From the NCBI RefSeq assembly GCF_907164915.1, contig NC_061870.1, forward strand, positions 3,562,273-3,626,272: 64,000 nt of DNA, written 5' to 3'. A program made the translations under genes and the position numbers. This document shows, piece by piece, positions 1 to 11,519 of the stretch. Origin of the DNA: Impatiens glandulifera. Its lineage: Eukaryota; Streptophyta; Magnoliopsida; Ericales; Balsaminaceae. The number at the start of each line of letters is the position of its first letter. Positions within the stretch are counted from its first letter, which is position 1. Under the pieces are notes generated by a model. The model did no database searches. It worked only from the letters and a program-made list of their open reading frames with translations, and had not been told where the DNA came from.

Positions 1-41
1 GAATAGATCAGGAAACAAATGAGTGATTCGGGAAGGAGACA

Positions 42-392
42 ATGGACCTCCTACACCAACAAATAAGTATGTATGAAGAAAAACGACAAGTAGCGGAAGC
101 ACCGTCCCCGTTTGATTATATCTCCAAAAAATTTCGAATGAGGTCAGAGAACTTATCAAAGAGTCAGATGATATCTGCATATATTGAAGAAATGAAGAAA
201 GACTTTATGTCTAAATTTGAAGATGATAATAAATCAAACAAATCAGATTCAACTATGGCATCTGATTATCTCCAAGACGCTCAAAGTGATGTCGCCATTG
301 AAGACATTTTCGAAGCAATCAAAGACACCTTGGTTGAAAAAAATTCAAGAAAAGACGTTGGATCATCATCATCCAGCCAGTTCAAAATTTAA
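42..392 (+). CDS. unidentified ORF, possibly the 3' end of a retroelement or pararetrovirus-like gene
   Basis: An open frame of 116 residues, hydrophilic and Lys/Glu/Asp/Ser-rich, with no signal peptide or membrane segment. It ends in a serine run. I do not recognise the protein. All three plus frames have stops just upstream (for example TGA at 24-26), so the ATG at 42 is either the real start or the point where a decayed longer frame becomes readable. A TATA box about 160 bp after the stop, followed by a poly(A) signal, is the order found at the end of LTR elements and of plant pararetroviral sequences. This could therefore be the C-terminal part of such an element's last gene. A spurious ORF cannot be excluded. 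Confidence 0.3.
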   Translation: MDLLHQQISMYEEKRQVAEAPSPFDYISKKFRMRSENLSKSQMISAYIEEMKKDFMSKFEDDNKSNKSDSTMASDYLQDAQSDVAIEDIFEAIKDTLVEKNSRKDVGSSSSSQFKI

Positions 393-780
393 AGGGAAAC
401 AAGATCCGAAAGATGCGGAAAAAACTTATCCCGGGAATCCCGGGAGGTACTATTTGCAGAAGAAGAAGACAAGATCCGTAGTTTGCGGATAAAACTTATC
501 CCGGGAATCCCAGGAGTCACTGTTCAAGTTTTTAACTTTTGTTTAAATGTTTTACTATAAATAGTTGTTTATGTTGGGTTGGAAGGGGAGGCGAAAACGA
601 CCCCTGAAGTTTGTATTGTACTCTCTCTCTCTCTATTGTACTCTCTATCACCATCACCCAGTTGTAATATATTTGAAGTATCATCAATAAAAATTTGGAG
701 GACAGTGTGTTTATCCTTCAATTCCGGGTACGTTTCCAATCTTACTACGTATTTAATTATTTGCTTTAAATGTCAAGTCT
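393..780 (+). promoter_or_regulatory. promoter/poly(A)-like region with a duplicated CCCGGG motif
   Basis: A segment of about 70 bp is present twice in tandem (about 400-465 and 466-530). Each copy has the palindromic core TCCCGGGAATCCC. A TATA box (TATAAATAG) lies at about 555-563, a CT-rich tract at 620-640 and a poly(A)-type AATAAA at about 687. TATA box and poly(A) signal about 130 bp apart match the R-region design of LTRs and of pararetroviral 35S-type promoters. No second LTR copy or TSD is visible, so the class stays open. Confidence 0.4.
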
Positions 781-991
781 AATAGGCTAATCAAATTAGG
801 TGTTGATCATGACCGCTAACTACCCTACCTATAAAAAAATGAAAGCTTATCTTAGAAGTTTGAATGGACATCTGGCATGGATTTGAAGTGTTGATCCCTT
901 TTATAAAATGGTACTTTAATTTTGTGTTCCTATTTAGTCCTATTTAGCCACTGTTTAGGCATGTTGGACATTATGGAACTTTAAATTAAAG

Positions 992-999
992 TTAAGTAT

Positions 1000-1054
<55 letters not shown>

Positions 1055-1160
1055 ATAAATATATATATATAAATATATATAAATATATAAATATATAAAT
1101 ATATATATATATAATTTAATATATATTTATATATATATATATATTTATATATATAATATA
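992..1160. repeat. (TA)n microsatellite with TTTATA interruptions
   Basis: About 170 bp of near-pure TA dinucleotides interrupted by TTTATA and AAATATA blocks. Simple-sequence repeat, likely length-polymorphic. Confidence 0.9.
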
Positions 1161-2181
1161 ATAACGCTTAAGTTTAAAAAGCTTTAAATTAGCGGGTACT
1201 CGCACCAAGTGTACGACCCACTTTATGAGACAAACTAAATCGGGTTATTGAATCCGTTAACCCATGAATCAAAAAAACGAATTATAAAATAATATAAAGA
1301 GTCACCAACTAAAACATTATATTAAAGAAGATGATAATTCTTTAAAATTATTAGTTTCATGTTAATTAAATTGATTTTAAAATAAATTTTTTATTTTGGT
1401 TAAAATATATAATTTTTATTTTCTCTCAATATTTATTATATGCACCATTATTTTAATTTTTAATAAATTTAATATAATTATAAATTAGATTTTAAAATAT
1501 TTTTACTTAGTCTTTAATTAAAATTTCTAAATAATTTTATACTTTATATAATTAATTAATTTTCTTTTATTCATTATATCTTTTATCTATTATTCTATTA
1601 TTTTAACTTGTTAATTAATTTAATATCATTATATATTAGATTTTAAAATTATTTTTATTAAAGTTTTAATTCAAATTTCTAAATAATTTATTAAAAAAAT
1701 ATTTTTATACCTTCTTTTCATATTTATTATTTTACGATTAATAAAAAAAATTTTATTCATTATATACTTGATCTATTATTCAATAACAATGATTAAATAT
1801 TTATGCATACATAAAATTTTAAATTAAATTCAACAATTAGTGGTTAAAAGACTCACATTTCATATTTGAGACTAGAGTTCGAATCAATTGAGGCGAATTT
1901 ATAAATACTAAATGAAATGATGGTGCATGTGGGTGTGAATTGCAAATTTGAGGGATGAGAGAATGATGCATAATGAGAAATCAATTAGAGAATGTTTAAA
2001 GCAATGTCACAATATTAGTAAGTTAAAAATTTAAATATTAGTTATTTTTAAATTAAAAATTGAATTATATTTTTATTTAATCATTATTAATATTATCTTT
2101 GAAAGATAAGATATAATAATATGTTTTAGTTAGAATTTTAGTGATCGGGGAATTATGGTTCGAAATGAGAAAGTAATGTTA
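1161..2181. repeat. AT-rich non-coding DNA; first unit of a dispersed AT-rich repeat
   Basis: No ORF of substance. The part from about 1930 to 2175 matches units at 5130-5880 and 7735-8060: all share a phrase about a series of 'gag..gttc.aaaatg' words, then TTATTTAATCATTATTAATATT, then a TAATAG/AATAAG tract. The hAT element begins directly after it, so this unit is the left half of the interrupted target repeat. Confidence 0.5.
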
Positions 2182-5140
2182 GCAGGGCCGGCCCTGAGGA
2201 TTGGGGGGCCCAATGCAATTTTACATTTTGTGGCCTTAATATTATAAAAATTTTTTAAAATTTTTTTTTAAATTTTTTTAAAATTTTTTTCAATTAATAA
2301 TTATAAATATTTTAATTAACAAAATATATAATCTGAATTAAATATATAACAACAATATCTCATATATAAAACATTTCATAATAAATATCCAAAACATTAA
2401 TATAATAAGTTTTATATGAAAAAAAGATACGATAATAATTAACAACTATGAAAACACACATATCGATCTAAAAAAACAAACTATGAAAACATACTTCTTC
2501 TTGCATTTTTTGAAGCAAAATTTTCAATTAAGTCATCATATTCTAATTGTTCTAAGCACTCTTTTTCAATTGATATCATCGCTAATCCATTTAATCTTTC
2601 TTGTGACATTGTACTTCGTAAATAAGTCTTTATCAACTTCAACTTGGAAAAACTTCTCTCTACTGAAGCAACAGTAACTGGTATAGTCAATAAAATTCGA
2701 TAAACGATCCCTACATTTTGAAAACAACCTGCTTCCCAAAATGACCTTGTAAAATTAAGGATGTCAATTGATCTTTTTACTTCTGCCGGTAATATTGTCT
2801 TCAAATTAATGAGCTCTTTAAATAACGCATCCCCATCAATGTCCATTTGTTGATTGTGTTTCAAGAAATTTTCTAATTTAGTGCAATCCTGCCTCAATTG
2901 CTCTTCACTAACACTTTTGAATTTTCCATTGAACAAAAATCCAAAGAGTTCTTCAAAACGTTCAAGTTGTTCAAACCAATCCCGAAGCGATGTAAGAGTT
3001 TGGTCTATAATGCGGAGAAAATATGTAATTCTAAATTTATCCTCTAATGATTGATTACCATCGGCATAATCATTCACACCCTCATCAAATTTCTTCGGTC
3101 TTCGAGAAACTCTTTTTTGAACAAACACTGGATCAATGCCAACTTTATGTGCAAGAGTTCTAGCTTCCTCCATCAAATCTTCAAAACCACATTCTCTAAC
3201 ATTTTCAAAATATATAATGAGCTCCTTCAATCTTGTAATTGCATCATCAATTTCCATATCTTCTTGTTGAAGCAATTTACTAACACGATTAACTTTATCT
3301 AAAAGTTTGTACCAAATGCATAAGCTAATTAAGAACTCAAAATCTTCTAAAGTAGACCTCCATAAGCCTTTAGCTTCTATCCTCCCAATTTGATCATGCT
3401 TTTCTGTAATAGATAATTCAACCAGAGCATCTCTAAACTCTACTACTTGATTTTTTATTGCTCTAACGCTTTCAATACGACTTTCCCAACGAGTCGTCGA
3501 CAAGGGCTTTGGTGTCAAATTCTTCACAAATGTTTTAAGAAGATCCCACCGTTGTGTTGAACCCGAAAACAATGTATAAATCTTTTGAAGATATCCAAAA
3601 AAATCTTTTGCTTGGTCACAAGATTTTGCAATATCACATATAACAAGGTTTAAACTATGGCATCCACACGGAATATAAAATGCTCTAGGATTTACATCAA
3701 GTAACCTTTTTTGTACACCTTGATGTTTACCTTTCATATTGGAGCCATTGTCATAACCTTGTCCTCTTATATCATCAATGTTGAGGTGAAGTTCAATCAA
3801 AACATCTTCTAGTCGTTTGAAAAGTCCAAGCCCCGACGTGTCTTCAACATTTATAAACCCAAGAAAGAACTCATGCACCTTGACAATAATATCATCAATA
3901 TCCACACATCTTATAACAATAGTCATTTGTTCTTGATGACTTATATCCGGAGTACAGTCTAGGATAATAGAAAAGTATTTAGCTTTTGAAATCTTCTTGA
4001 GGATTTTTTCTTTTATCTCTTCCGCCAACAAATTTATCAATTCATTTTGAATTTTGTGGCTAAGATAATGATAGTGAATTTTTTTATCTACCATCATTTG
4101 AAGGTGTTCTTTCATAGTAGAATCAAATTCCGCAAGAAATTCAATAAGCTGATAAAAAAGTCCATTATTATTCTCATAAATCTTCTCACTAGACCCACGA
4201 AAAGGCAAATTATTTCGTGAAAGATACTTTACACTCCCAATTATTCGAGTTAGTATTAACTTCCAACGATTTGTCTCTTTGTTGATTAGTTCTTCCCTCT
4301 TCTTGTCAAGTGTTGTATTTTGTTGTAGCCTTTTCTCCAATTCATTACATCTTAGAACATTGAGGATGTGTTCCGAATTACTTTCATGGTCTTTAATCTA
4401 TGAATAAAGGTTACTCCAATCATTATTTCCATCTCCGGCCAAACTACTTATCATAGTATTATGCTTAAATAATTTGCAATAAAAACAAAAGACCTTATTC
4501 AACTCATTTGAATAAACGAGCCATTTCCTTTCTTGTTTCTCACCATTGAGAAGAATAGAAACGTAAAAATTAGAGGAAAAACGTCTCTCACTTATATTAT
4601 CCTTAGGAAAATTATCTTTTAGAATCTTAATAGGACCTCGTTGAACTAACATTATCCTTTTTGAATCATTCATATTTCCCCACAACCCTGGATCATAATT
4701 AACGTCAACATCCTTTTCAAATTCAATATTAACATCCGTAGTCATTGGTTGTTCAAGTATATTATCTTCAATCCTATTATTTTCTTCATTATCCACTTGG
4801 ACCACTTCATCCACAAGATTACTAATAGGCTCTTCCAATATTTCATCTTCTACTCTTAATCTATCATTTTCTCCATTATCATCTTGACTTAAAGGTAGAG
4901 AACGTTCATTTTTAGCATTGAACAATTTTGAAATCGAACCCACTAATGATTCGGTCATTGCCTCATGTCGTTTCTTGATATTTCTTTTAGAAGCACCAGA
5001 CTCATATTTCCGAAATCTTATTCGATCTTTATCATTTATAGTCTTCTTCGTCATTTTAACCTGAAACATTTAAACTAATTTTTAGTAAAAGTATTTAACT
5101 AGATCTAGACTTCAAGACTTCAAAAATGAGGGAAAAAAAT
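2182..5140 (-). mobile_element. hAT-superfamily DNA transposon, one terminus recognisable
   Basis: The left end (2183-2197) is CAGGGCCGGCCCTGA, a palindromic terminus typical of plant hAT relatives whose transposase has a TTF zinc finger and DUF4371. The transposase pseudogene fills the interior on the minus strand. The surrounding AT-rich repeat resumes at about 5130-5145, which sets the right boundary. I could not find the matching right-hand terminal inverted repeat there, so that end is deleted or decayed and the element is probably immobile. The exact right edge is uncertain. Confidence 0.6.
2481..5069 (-). pseudogene. hAT-type transposase (TTF zinc finger, DUF4371, hAT dimerisation), one in-frame stop
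   Basis: One reading frame runs from ATG 5069 to the stop at 2481 and is interrupted only by TAG at 4398-4400. The N-terminal part (223 codons) has an acidic linker and a TTF-type finger with CFCFYC at about residues 195-198. After the stop the frame reads on through 4341-4397 with family-typical sequence (KDHESNSEH) into 619 codons. These contain the RNase-H-like transposase core (SIILDCTPD, then GYDNGSNMKG), the CGCHSLNLV motif and a C-terminal dimerisation domain (VASVERSFSKLKLIK). Without the stop it would be about 860 residues, normal for the family. A TTTCAG acceptor-like site just before a second ATG (at 5054) suggests a 5'UTR intron. Relatives include ZMYM1-like proteins, some of them domesticated, but here the terminus and the stop favour a dead transposon. 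Confidence 0.85.
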
Positions 5141-5878
5141 GAATATGAGAGGTCGATTGGGGAATGTCAAAAGTAAGAATAAGATCGGTACAAAATGCTC
5201 GAAGAAAAGTCTAATGAGAGATAATTAAAGATTGTTTAAACTTTAAAATAAGGTCAAAATAAGTCTAAGTTTATTTTAATAGATTATTAGTTTATTGTTA
5301 ATTTAAAATTTAACTATATTTTTATTTAACCATATTTTTACTATTATTTTTTATAAAATATAAGATATTTTATAATAAAAAATTATTAATTAACTAACAT
5401 CTTAAAGAACCTAAATATTAGTAATTACGAGGTAAAATATCATTACAAAATGTTCGAAATAAAATAACGAGTAATATGAGGTTAATTGAGAAACATTTGA
5501 AGCTACGTCAAAAGATTAGTAAATCTTAAATTTATTTTGGGTGGTCCAAAAATGATTAATATCATTTTTAAAGTCAAATGAATATTAATTTTTTTACTAA
5601 TTCTTTCTATAATAAAAAAAATTAGAAAAAATTTAACTATGTTTTTATTTAACCATTATTAATATTATTTTTTCATAATATGATAATATATTTATAATAA
5701 AATTTAATAGGTAAAATAATATTTTAAATAACCCAAAAAATAGTAATGAGATAAAGTAAGAGGTCGGTACAAAATGGTCTAAAGTGAGGTAACAAATTAA
5801 TAATGAGGTCGATTGAAGAATGTTTGAAGTAAGATCATAAAATTAGTAGGTTGAAACTTAATTTGGGTGATAAAAAAA
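5120..5878. repeat. AT-rich tandem repeat units, no gene
   Basis: Two to three diverged units of roughly 300 bp, recognisable by repeated words (GAGGTCGATTG, GTACAAAATG, TTTGAAG, TTTGGGTG). A short open frame at 5858-6085 on the minus strand has no coding character and is not annotated. The third unit is cut at 5878 by the LTR and resumes at 7735. Confidence 0.55.
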
Positions 5879-7734
5879 TGATAGTAGAAGAAGAGGCAGA
5901 GCAGTGAAGGGGAAACCAAGAGGAGGAAGGTAGCAAGGAAAAGAAGCCAGCTGGAATGACTCAAGCAAGCTACAAAAGGGAAAAAGCAATAAAGGGGGAA
6001 GAACTAAAAAAGGGAAATTTATACTCTGAATATTTTGTTTATTCATGTTTATATATATATTTACCTTTAGTTTCCTATGAATCATAACTTAGTTTAGTTT
6101 TAACATTATCAAAAAAGTGGAATGGTTAAATTAAGTTAAAATGGAAAAAAAATGGAAAAATTGCTAATTAGATTAAATCATGAAAAAAAAAAAGGAAATT
6201 ATAAAAAGAGAAATCATTCAATTAAGTTGAACTATGAAGAACGATTTAATTGATTAAAATGAACTTAGGATAACTAAAATAAACACACATGATTTTGACA
6301 AATGAATAAAACTAAGTTCAGTAATGTTTTAATGCGCAGGTAAATTCAAAGAAGCGCTGGCATCAGAGTTGCCATTAGTTGAGCTGAAGAAACGCTAGCA
6401 GCAGAGTTGTCATCAGCAAAGATGAAGAAGCGCTGGCAATAGAGTTGTCATCAGCAGAGCTAAAGAACCGTTGGCAGCTGAGTAGCCCAATAACAGAGTA
6501 GCGCTAACAACTAAGTATCCCTACAACAGAGTTGCGCTAACAGCTGGGATGCCAATAGTAGAGCTGACATCAGCTAAAGATGCGCTAATAGTTGAGTGCG
6601 CTATCAGCTGAGTAGCCCAACAACAGAGTTCCGCCAACAACTGAGTTACCATCAGAAGTGTTGCGCCAACAGCTGTGTTGCGCCAACAGTTGAGTTGGCA
6701 TCAACAATATTGCGCCAACAGATGTATTGATCATAAGCTGAGTTAGCCCATCAATAGAGTAGTTGAGTTGATCAACAGTTGAGTGCGATATCAGCAGAGT
6801 AGCGCATCAACAGAGCTCGCTATTAGTAGAGTAGCTAGCAGCTGAGCTGATCAATAACTGAGTGCGCTATTAGCAGAATAGTGCATCAGCAGAGCTCGCT
6901 ATCAATTGATTTCCACATCAGCTGAATACGTCAAAATTTACAACTAGCTCTCTGCTCTGTCCTACCAAACGATAAACGAATATTTCATTTCACTGCGCAC
7001 TATAATCTCATACACCCCGTATTAACGAATATTCCATTCGCTTGCGCACTTCCACATACTAACAAATATTATTCGGCTGCGACTACCCCGTACGCCAAGC
7101 ATACATCAAACGTATAGTTGTCACGTATGAACGAAATGGATTCGACCGTTGTCACACTTCAAAGATAAGAAGGCATCAAAGAATAGCGACGAATCCTCTC
7201 GTTCTCTCTACGCTCAGCTCTTTGATTACTCTCTTTAGCTCGTTCTTCACAAGTGAATAAACTAAGCATACACGTTACAATATACGTTAAGAGATCATCA
7301 TTTGTATATATTGCATAAAAAATTGATTTGTGTAAGTTGAACATAGATCAGTTTGTTCAACAGAGAGTGTGATAACTAGAAGTTCATAACATGCAAGTGT
7401 TAAAAATGTGATCTGAGTGAGTTTGTGTAGAGGCTATACAAATCAAAATCTTCTAGTGTAATCCTTCTGCAAACAGAAGAATATGTAACATAGGAGTTTT
7501 ATCTCCGAACATCAATAAAATATTGTGTTATTTTTGCACTGCTTCATTCATTCTTATATCTACCACTTCAAATCCTACAAAGTAGTTTCCGCACTTGAAA
7601 TCGTTTAAGAGTTTGCTACGATTTGTCAAAGAATAAAAATTGATTTTCAATCTCTAACCGTATTAAAATCGCATTTAAGTAAAAAATAGAACAACAGTAT
7701 TCAACCCCTTTTATTGTTGTATTCGATCCTAACA
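5879..7734 (+). mobile_element. solo LTR of a copia-type retrotransposon
   Basis: The right part (7480-7734) matches the 3' part of the LTRs at 37.9 kb and 14.0 kb: TAGGAGTTTTATCTCCGAAC, then a TGTGTTATTT block, then a 'cttgaa-tcgttt-aagagttt' block, and the end GATCCTAACA. The start TG at 5879 is inferred from where the AT-rich target repeat breaks off; the repeat resumes at 7735. Flanking bases are A-rich on both sides (AAAAA versus AAAAT), consistent with a 5-bp duplication. No primer site or gag follows, so it is a solo LTR left by recombination. The left edge is less certain than the right. Confidence 0.6.
6340..6920 (+). repeat. degenerate minisatellite inside the solo LTR
   Basis: A decayed array of words such as CAGAGTTGCGC, CAACAGCTGAGTT and ATCAGCAGAG, repeating roughly every 18-24 bp over about 580 bp. 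It occupies the same U3 position as the TTAGAC arrays in the LTRs near 12 kb and 35 kb but has an unrelated sequence. Confidence 0.7.
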
Positions 7735-9327
7735 AAAATAATTAATTAATTTTTAAATGCTTAACGAATATTAATTTTTTTAAATAGAAGTTTAACTATT
7801 TTTATTTAATCATTATTAATATTTATTTTTCATTAGATTATAAAATATTTTATAATAAAAATTTAATAAGTAAAATCATATTTTAAAGGAGTCGAAGATT
7901 AATAATAAACGATGATATGAGTTCACTGTAAAATGGTTCAAAAAGTCTTGATAGAAATGATTGTAGTTAGATCATACCATTACAATTAACAAGTCTAAAT
8001 TAATTTTTGGTGAAAAAAGAATCAATATTAATTTTAAACAAAATATTTGTTTTCTAATTAAAAATTATTTCTTTTGTTTTTTATAACATATTTAATAAAA
8101 TATTTTATAATAAAATTATAAGTAAAATTATATTTTAAAAAATAATAATAATATTTTAATTATTTATATATATATAATTAATACACAAAATATAATAATA
8201 AATAGATTATATATATATATATATATAGCTTTATATTTTTTTTATATGTTTTAAATATTTAACAAATATTTGTTATTTTAATTTATAATTTTTTTAATAA
8301 TAAATTTATTTTTTTTACATAAAATATTATAAAATTGAATTATTATTATTTAATAAAAATAATAATTAATATTATTGTTTAACAAAATAAAAAAATAAAA
8401 TATATATAATAACAATTATATATGTATATATAGTTTTTTAAACAAGAATTTTTATGGTGTTAATATAAAAAAAAAGATGATTTCATGTTTTTTTAATAAA
8501 ATTACACATATTTTAATTAATATTTAGATTTTTGAGGATAATAAACTGTTTCTTGAATTTTTTTTAAAGAATATAATAGAAGCTGAAATAATTAGAGAAA
8601 AAATACAAACATATATTTTGTTCAATTTGAGATGATGTAATAATTCATGTTATAAAAATAAGAAAAATCAATTAAATCAATTGAACAAAAAATAAACTAA
8701 AATTTTGAATAAAAATGACCATATTCGTAATATTTTATTTAAGTTGTTCCAATTTTAAAAAAAAAAAAATTATAACAAATGTGAAATTAGATAACTTCAC
8801 ACAATATTAAAAAAATATAACAATAAAAGAACCACGTACATACAATATTAAGATTTAATAAAATTTATGAAATAAAATTTAAATGATTATGAATTTTTAT
8901 AAATCATGTAAATAAAATTGTAAAAAAAAAAAAAGGAAACTTAAATGTGTTATTTTTTATAAAATTTAATTAAAGTAAAATTTTATTTTTATTTTATTTG
9001 ATTAATTCTTTTTAAATTATTGAATCTAACAGCAATCATTGATATATTATATTTTTGATTCAATTTCTTTTCTATGCATTTTTTTTTATTTTTTTTATTT
9101 TGTCTTAAGCGATAGATTAATTTTATTAATGAATTATATATAAAAAATAAATCCCAAACCAGATTAAAAAAAAAAAAAAAAAACTCCCCTCTATCCTAAA
9201 TTATACTTTCCTCCAGGGTGTAATTTGAATATAATTTCATAACTATATACAACCATGTATCCATTCAATTGCCATTGAGCTAGTGGCTGGTTTTTAGGAA
9301 GCAGTAGTAGTTCATTCATCTATATTC
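7735..9327. other. AT-rich intergenic DNA, no gene
   Basis: The first 330 bp are another unit of the AT-rich repeat. The remainder is highly AT-rich with TA runs (8165-8230) and poly(A/T) tracts. The final 150 bp hold the CDC20 3' untranslated region. No ORF with coding character was seen. Confidence 0.6.
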
Positions 9328-10934
9328 TTAACGAATTCTGTTTGAGCTTGCAAATGGCTCAGGGTTAGCCTTTGCTGTCAATGATTTTGTTGCGACTTCA
9401 GAAGCAGAAGGTGTCCCAAATGCCTTCCAGAATCTCAATGTTTCATCTCCTGCAGCAGTTGCAATTGTATTTCCATCTGGGCTCTGTCAAATATCAAATA
9501 ACATCCGATCAATCATCAATTAAGCAATCAATGAAAAAAGAAAAGAAAAGAGACTTACTTGAGTCATGAAAAGGACTCTTGAAGTATGCCCATTCAGTTC
9601 TGCAACCTTCACCATCGAAGGATACTTCCACAATGTCAATTGATTCTGGCTAAACCCATGTGAGCTCAGCAACTCCCTTTCATTCTTGTTCCAAACAAGA
9701 CCACAAACTTGCGAACCAGTGTTATAAGAGTTCAACTGAGCCCCAGTGTGGGTATTCCAGAATTTGATGCACCCATCTCCCCCACCACCACCCGAAGCTA
9801 ACAAGTTACTCTGAAATGGGCACCAAGCAAGCGCCTTTACAGCAGCAGTGTGGTCTTCAAGCCTGTGAAGCCATTGGGTAGGGGAACTGGAAGAAGCCGT
9901 GGATCTATCCCATATGTGAATCAGATTATCGTTTCCACCGCTTGCCAACTGCTGACCGGAGGCAGACCACTTCAGCCCGCAAACTTCTTGGCTATGGCCT
10001 ATGAATTCCTCCACTATATGTTGCCTTACTCTTACATCATTGTTTATGATCTTTCCATCCATACCCCCTGTGGTTAGTATATGATTGTTCCAGTCTAGAG
10101 AACCAACTCGGGAGCTGTGTCCTCCACTTAAGGTCCTTAACTGTCTGTTCGAAGTGGAATCCCAAAGCTGTACATGGGAATCATTCAAGCCCAGAGCAAT
10201 ATGGCGACCATCAGGAGCCCACTTGACGCTGGTCACAGGGCCACATTCATCATCAACTGTGACAAGCTCAGAGGTTGATCCGTCGGTTGCATCCCAGAGA
10301 TAGACTGTGGAACCAAGGGCAATGGCAAGAACATTGGCGCTGCCCCAGTCCAGCAAGTTCAGATAAAAATCATCAACCATGTCTGGAGCATCAAGTGTTC
10401 TTTCAGATGTCTACACAATTCAATCAAATCAAAGCAATTAGAAACATCATTTTCACCTATCATCATCATCATCTTATTGAGTAACAACAACTCATACCTG
10501 AGGAAAGTGACGGCGAGGCTTTGAAGATTTTGAAGTATTGTTAAGAGATGAAGAAGAAGAAGTCAAGTGCGAAGGAATAGCCTCAATGGGAGTGGGAGGC
10601 TTGTTCTTGAATGCAAGTATGCGGGTTCTGTTCATGTTGAATGCTTCCGCCAATACCTTTCTGTATGCTTCTTTAGCGGGGGAGTTGTCTGCCGGATTTA
10701 CCTTACCTTTATTAGCACCTGTGAGCATGGAATGCGCATAATCGAAGTCTGTAGCGGATCGATTTGGTATGAACCTGTCCAACTGGTTGTTGTTCATTAT
10801 AAAATGAATCAACGTCAGTCCATCAATCGGATTAAATAATCTAATCAAAAGGGATCGTAATCCAAAAAGAATCTTACGTTTTCTCGGTCATTTTTTCTCT
10901 GAAGAAATTGAGAATTGATCCTGCCTGAATCCAT
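9328..10934 (-). CDS. CDC20: CDC20-type activator of the anaphase-promoting complex (WD40), four coding exons
   Basis: Exons: 10934-10878, 10782-10498, 10410-9559 and 9483-9328. All introns are GT-AG and fall between codons, giving 449 residues, close to Arabidopsis CDC20 (about 457). CDC20 binds APC/C and recruits mitotic substrates for ubiquitination, and is the target of the spindle checkpoint. Visible motifs: a C-box DRFIPNRS at the start of exon 2, RILAFKNKP in the position of the MAD2-binding motif, [18 protein letters not shown] leading into the propeller, seven WD40 blades (for example [24 protein letters not shown]), and the C-terminal Ile-Arg (IR) tail that docks on APC/C. The first exon is short (19 codons, starting [12 protein letters not shown]). 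TTTTGCAG 11 bp before the ATG looks like a 5'UTR intron acceptor. The [18 protein letters not shown] context favours CDC20 over CCS52/FZR. All expected parts are present and no lesion was seen. Confidence 0.95.
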
Positions 10935-11132
10935 TTGGAAAGAGCCTGCAAAAGAAACAAGAAAAGAGAGTCCTGCAGAAAGAATACAAAGAAAACTGGA
11001 AGCAGATAAAGATTATGTATAAACTAAACACAAAGTAATAGAAAATCGTATGCTTCGATTGGACTTAGAGCGCAGCAATAGAAGAGAGATAGAGAAGAGA
11101 TCAATTTGTGAATAAATGAAAGACTGTGAGAA

Positions 11133-11220
11133 GTTTATATATGCGTGAAACTAGGGTTCATGTTATGGAAGAGATACAACGGCTAGTAGGCGGTCACAAG
11201 TCAAGTAGCCGTTACTTCAC
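11133..11220 (-). promoter_or_regulatory. CDC20 promoter: TATA box, telo-box and paired MSA-core motifs
   Basis: Read on the minus strand: a TATA box (ATATATAAAC, 11133-11142), an AACCCTA telo-box-like motif (11152-11158), and two AACGG cores in opposite orientations (plus strand 11178-11182; minus strand 11209-11213), both followed by CTA. AACGG is the core of the M-phase-specific activator element bound by three-repeat MYB proteins. G2/M expression is what is known for plant CDC20 genes. Function is inferred from motif and position only. Confidence 0.55.
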
Positions 11221-11519
11221 GTTGAGAGAGTGGGTCAGGGCCTAAACTTATGTATGATTTTGGAGAGTTGGGCTTTATTTTCTATATATTCATGATTTGT
11301 TGGTTGGTATTGTTTTCGGTAATAAAGATTTAGATAAATAATTTGAATTTTATTTAACTCTAAAGTATGAAAATAAAATAAAATAAATTAATAAAATATT
11401 TGTCATATTTATTTTAATATTTTACATATTTAAAAAGATCAAAATTAAAGGCAAAAGAGTGAAAGACAAATCAATTTCAAACAATCCCTTAATGTTTTAA
11501 ATAAAAAATAAAATCAGTA

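Noticed and set aside
5858..6085. 75-codon minus-strand ORF with hydrophobic composition
   Set aside because: It spans the proposed boundary of the LTR and is read from purine-rich DNA; no homology recognised.
10085..10839. Plus-strand ORFs opposite CDC20
   Set aside because: Shadow frames of well-supported CDC20 exons.
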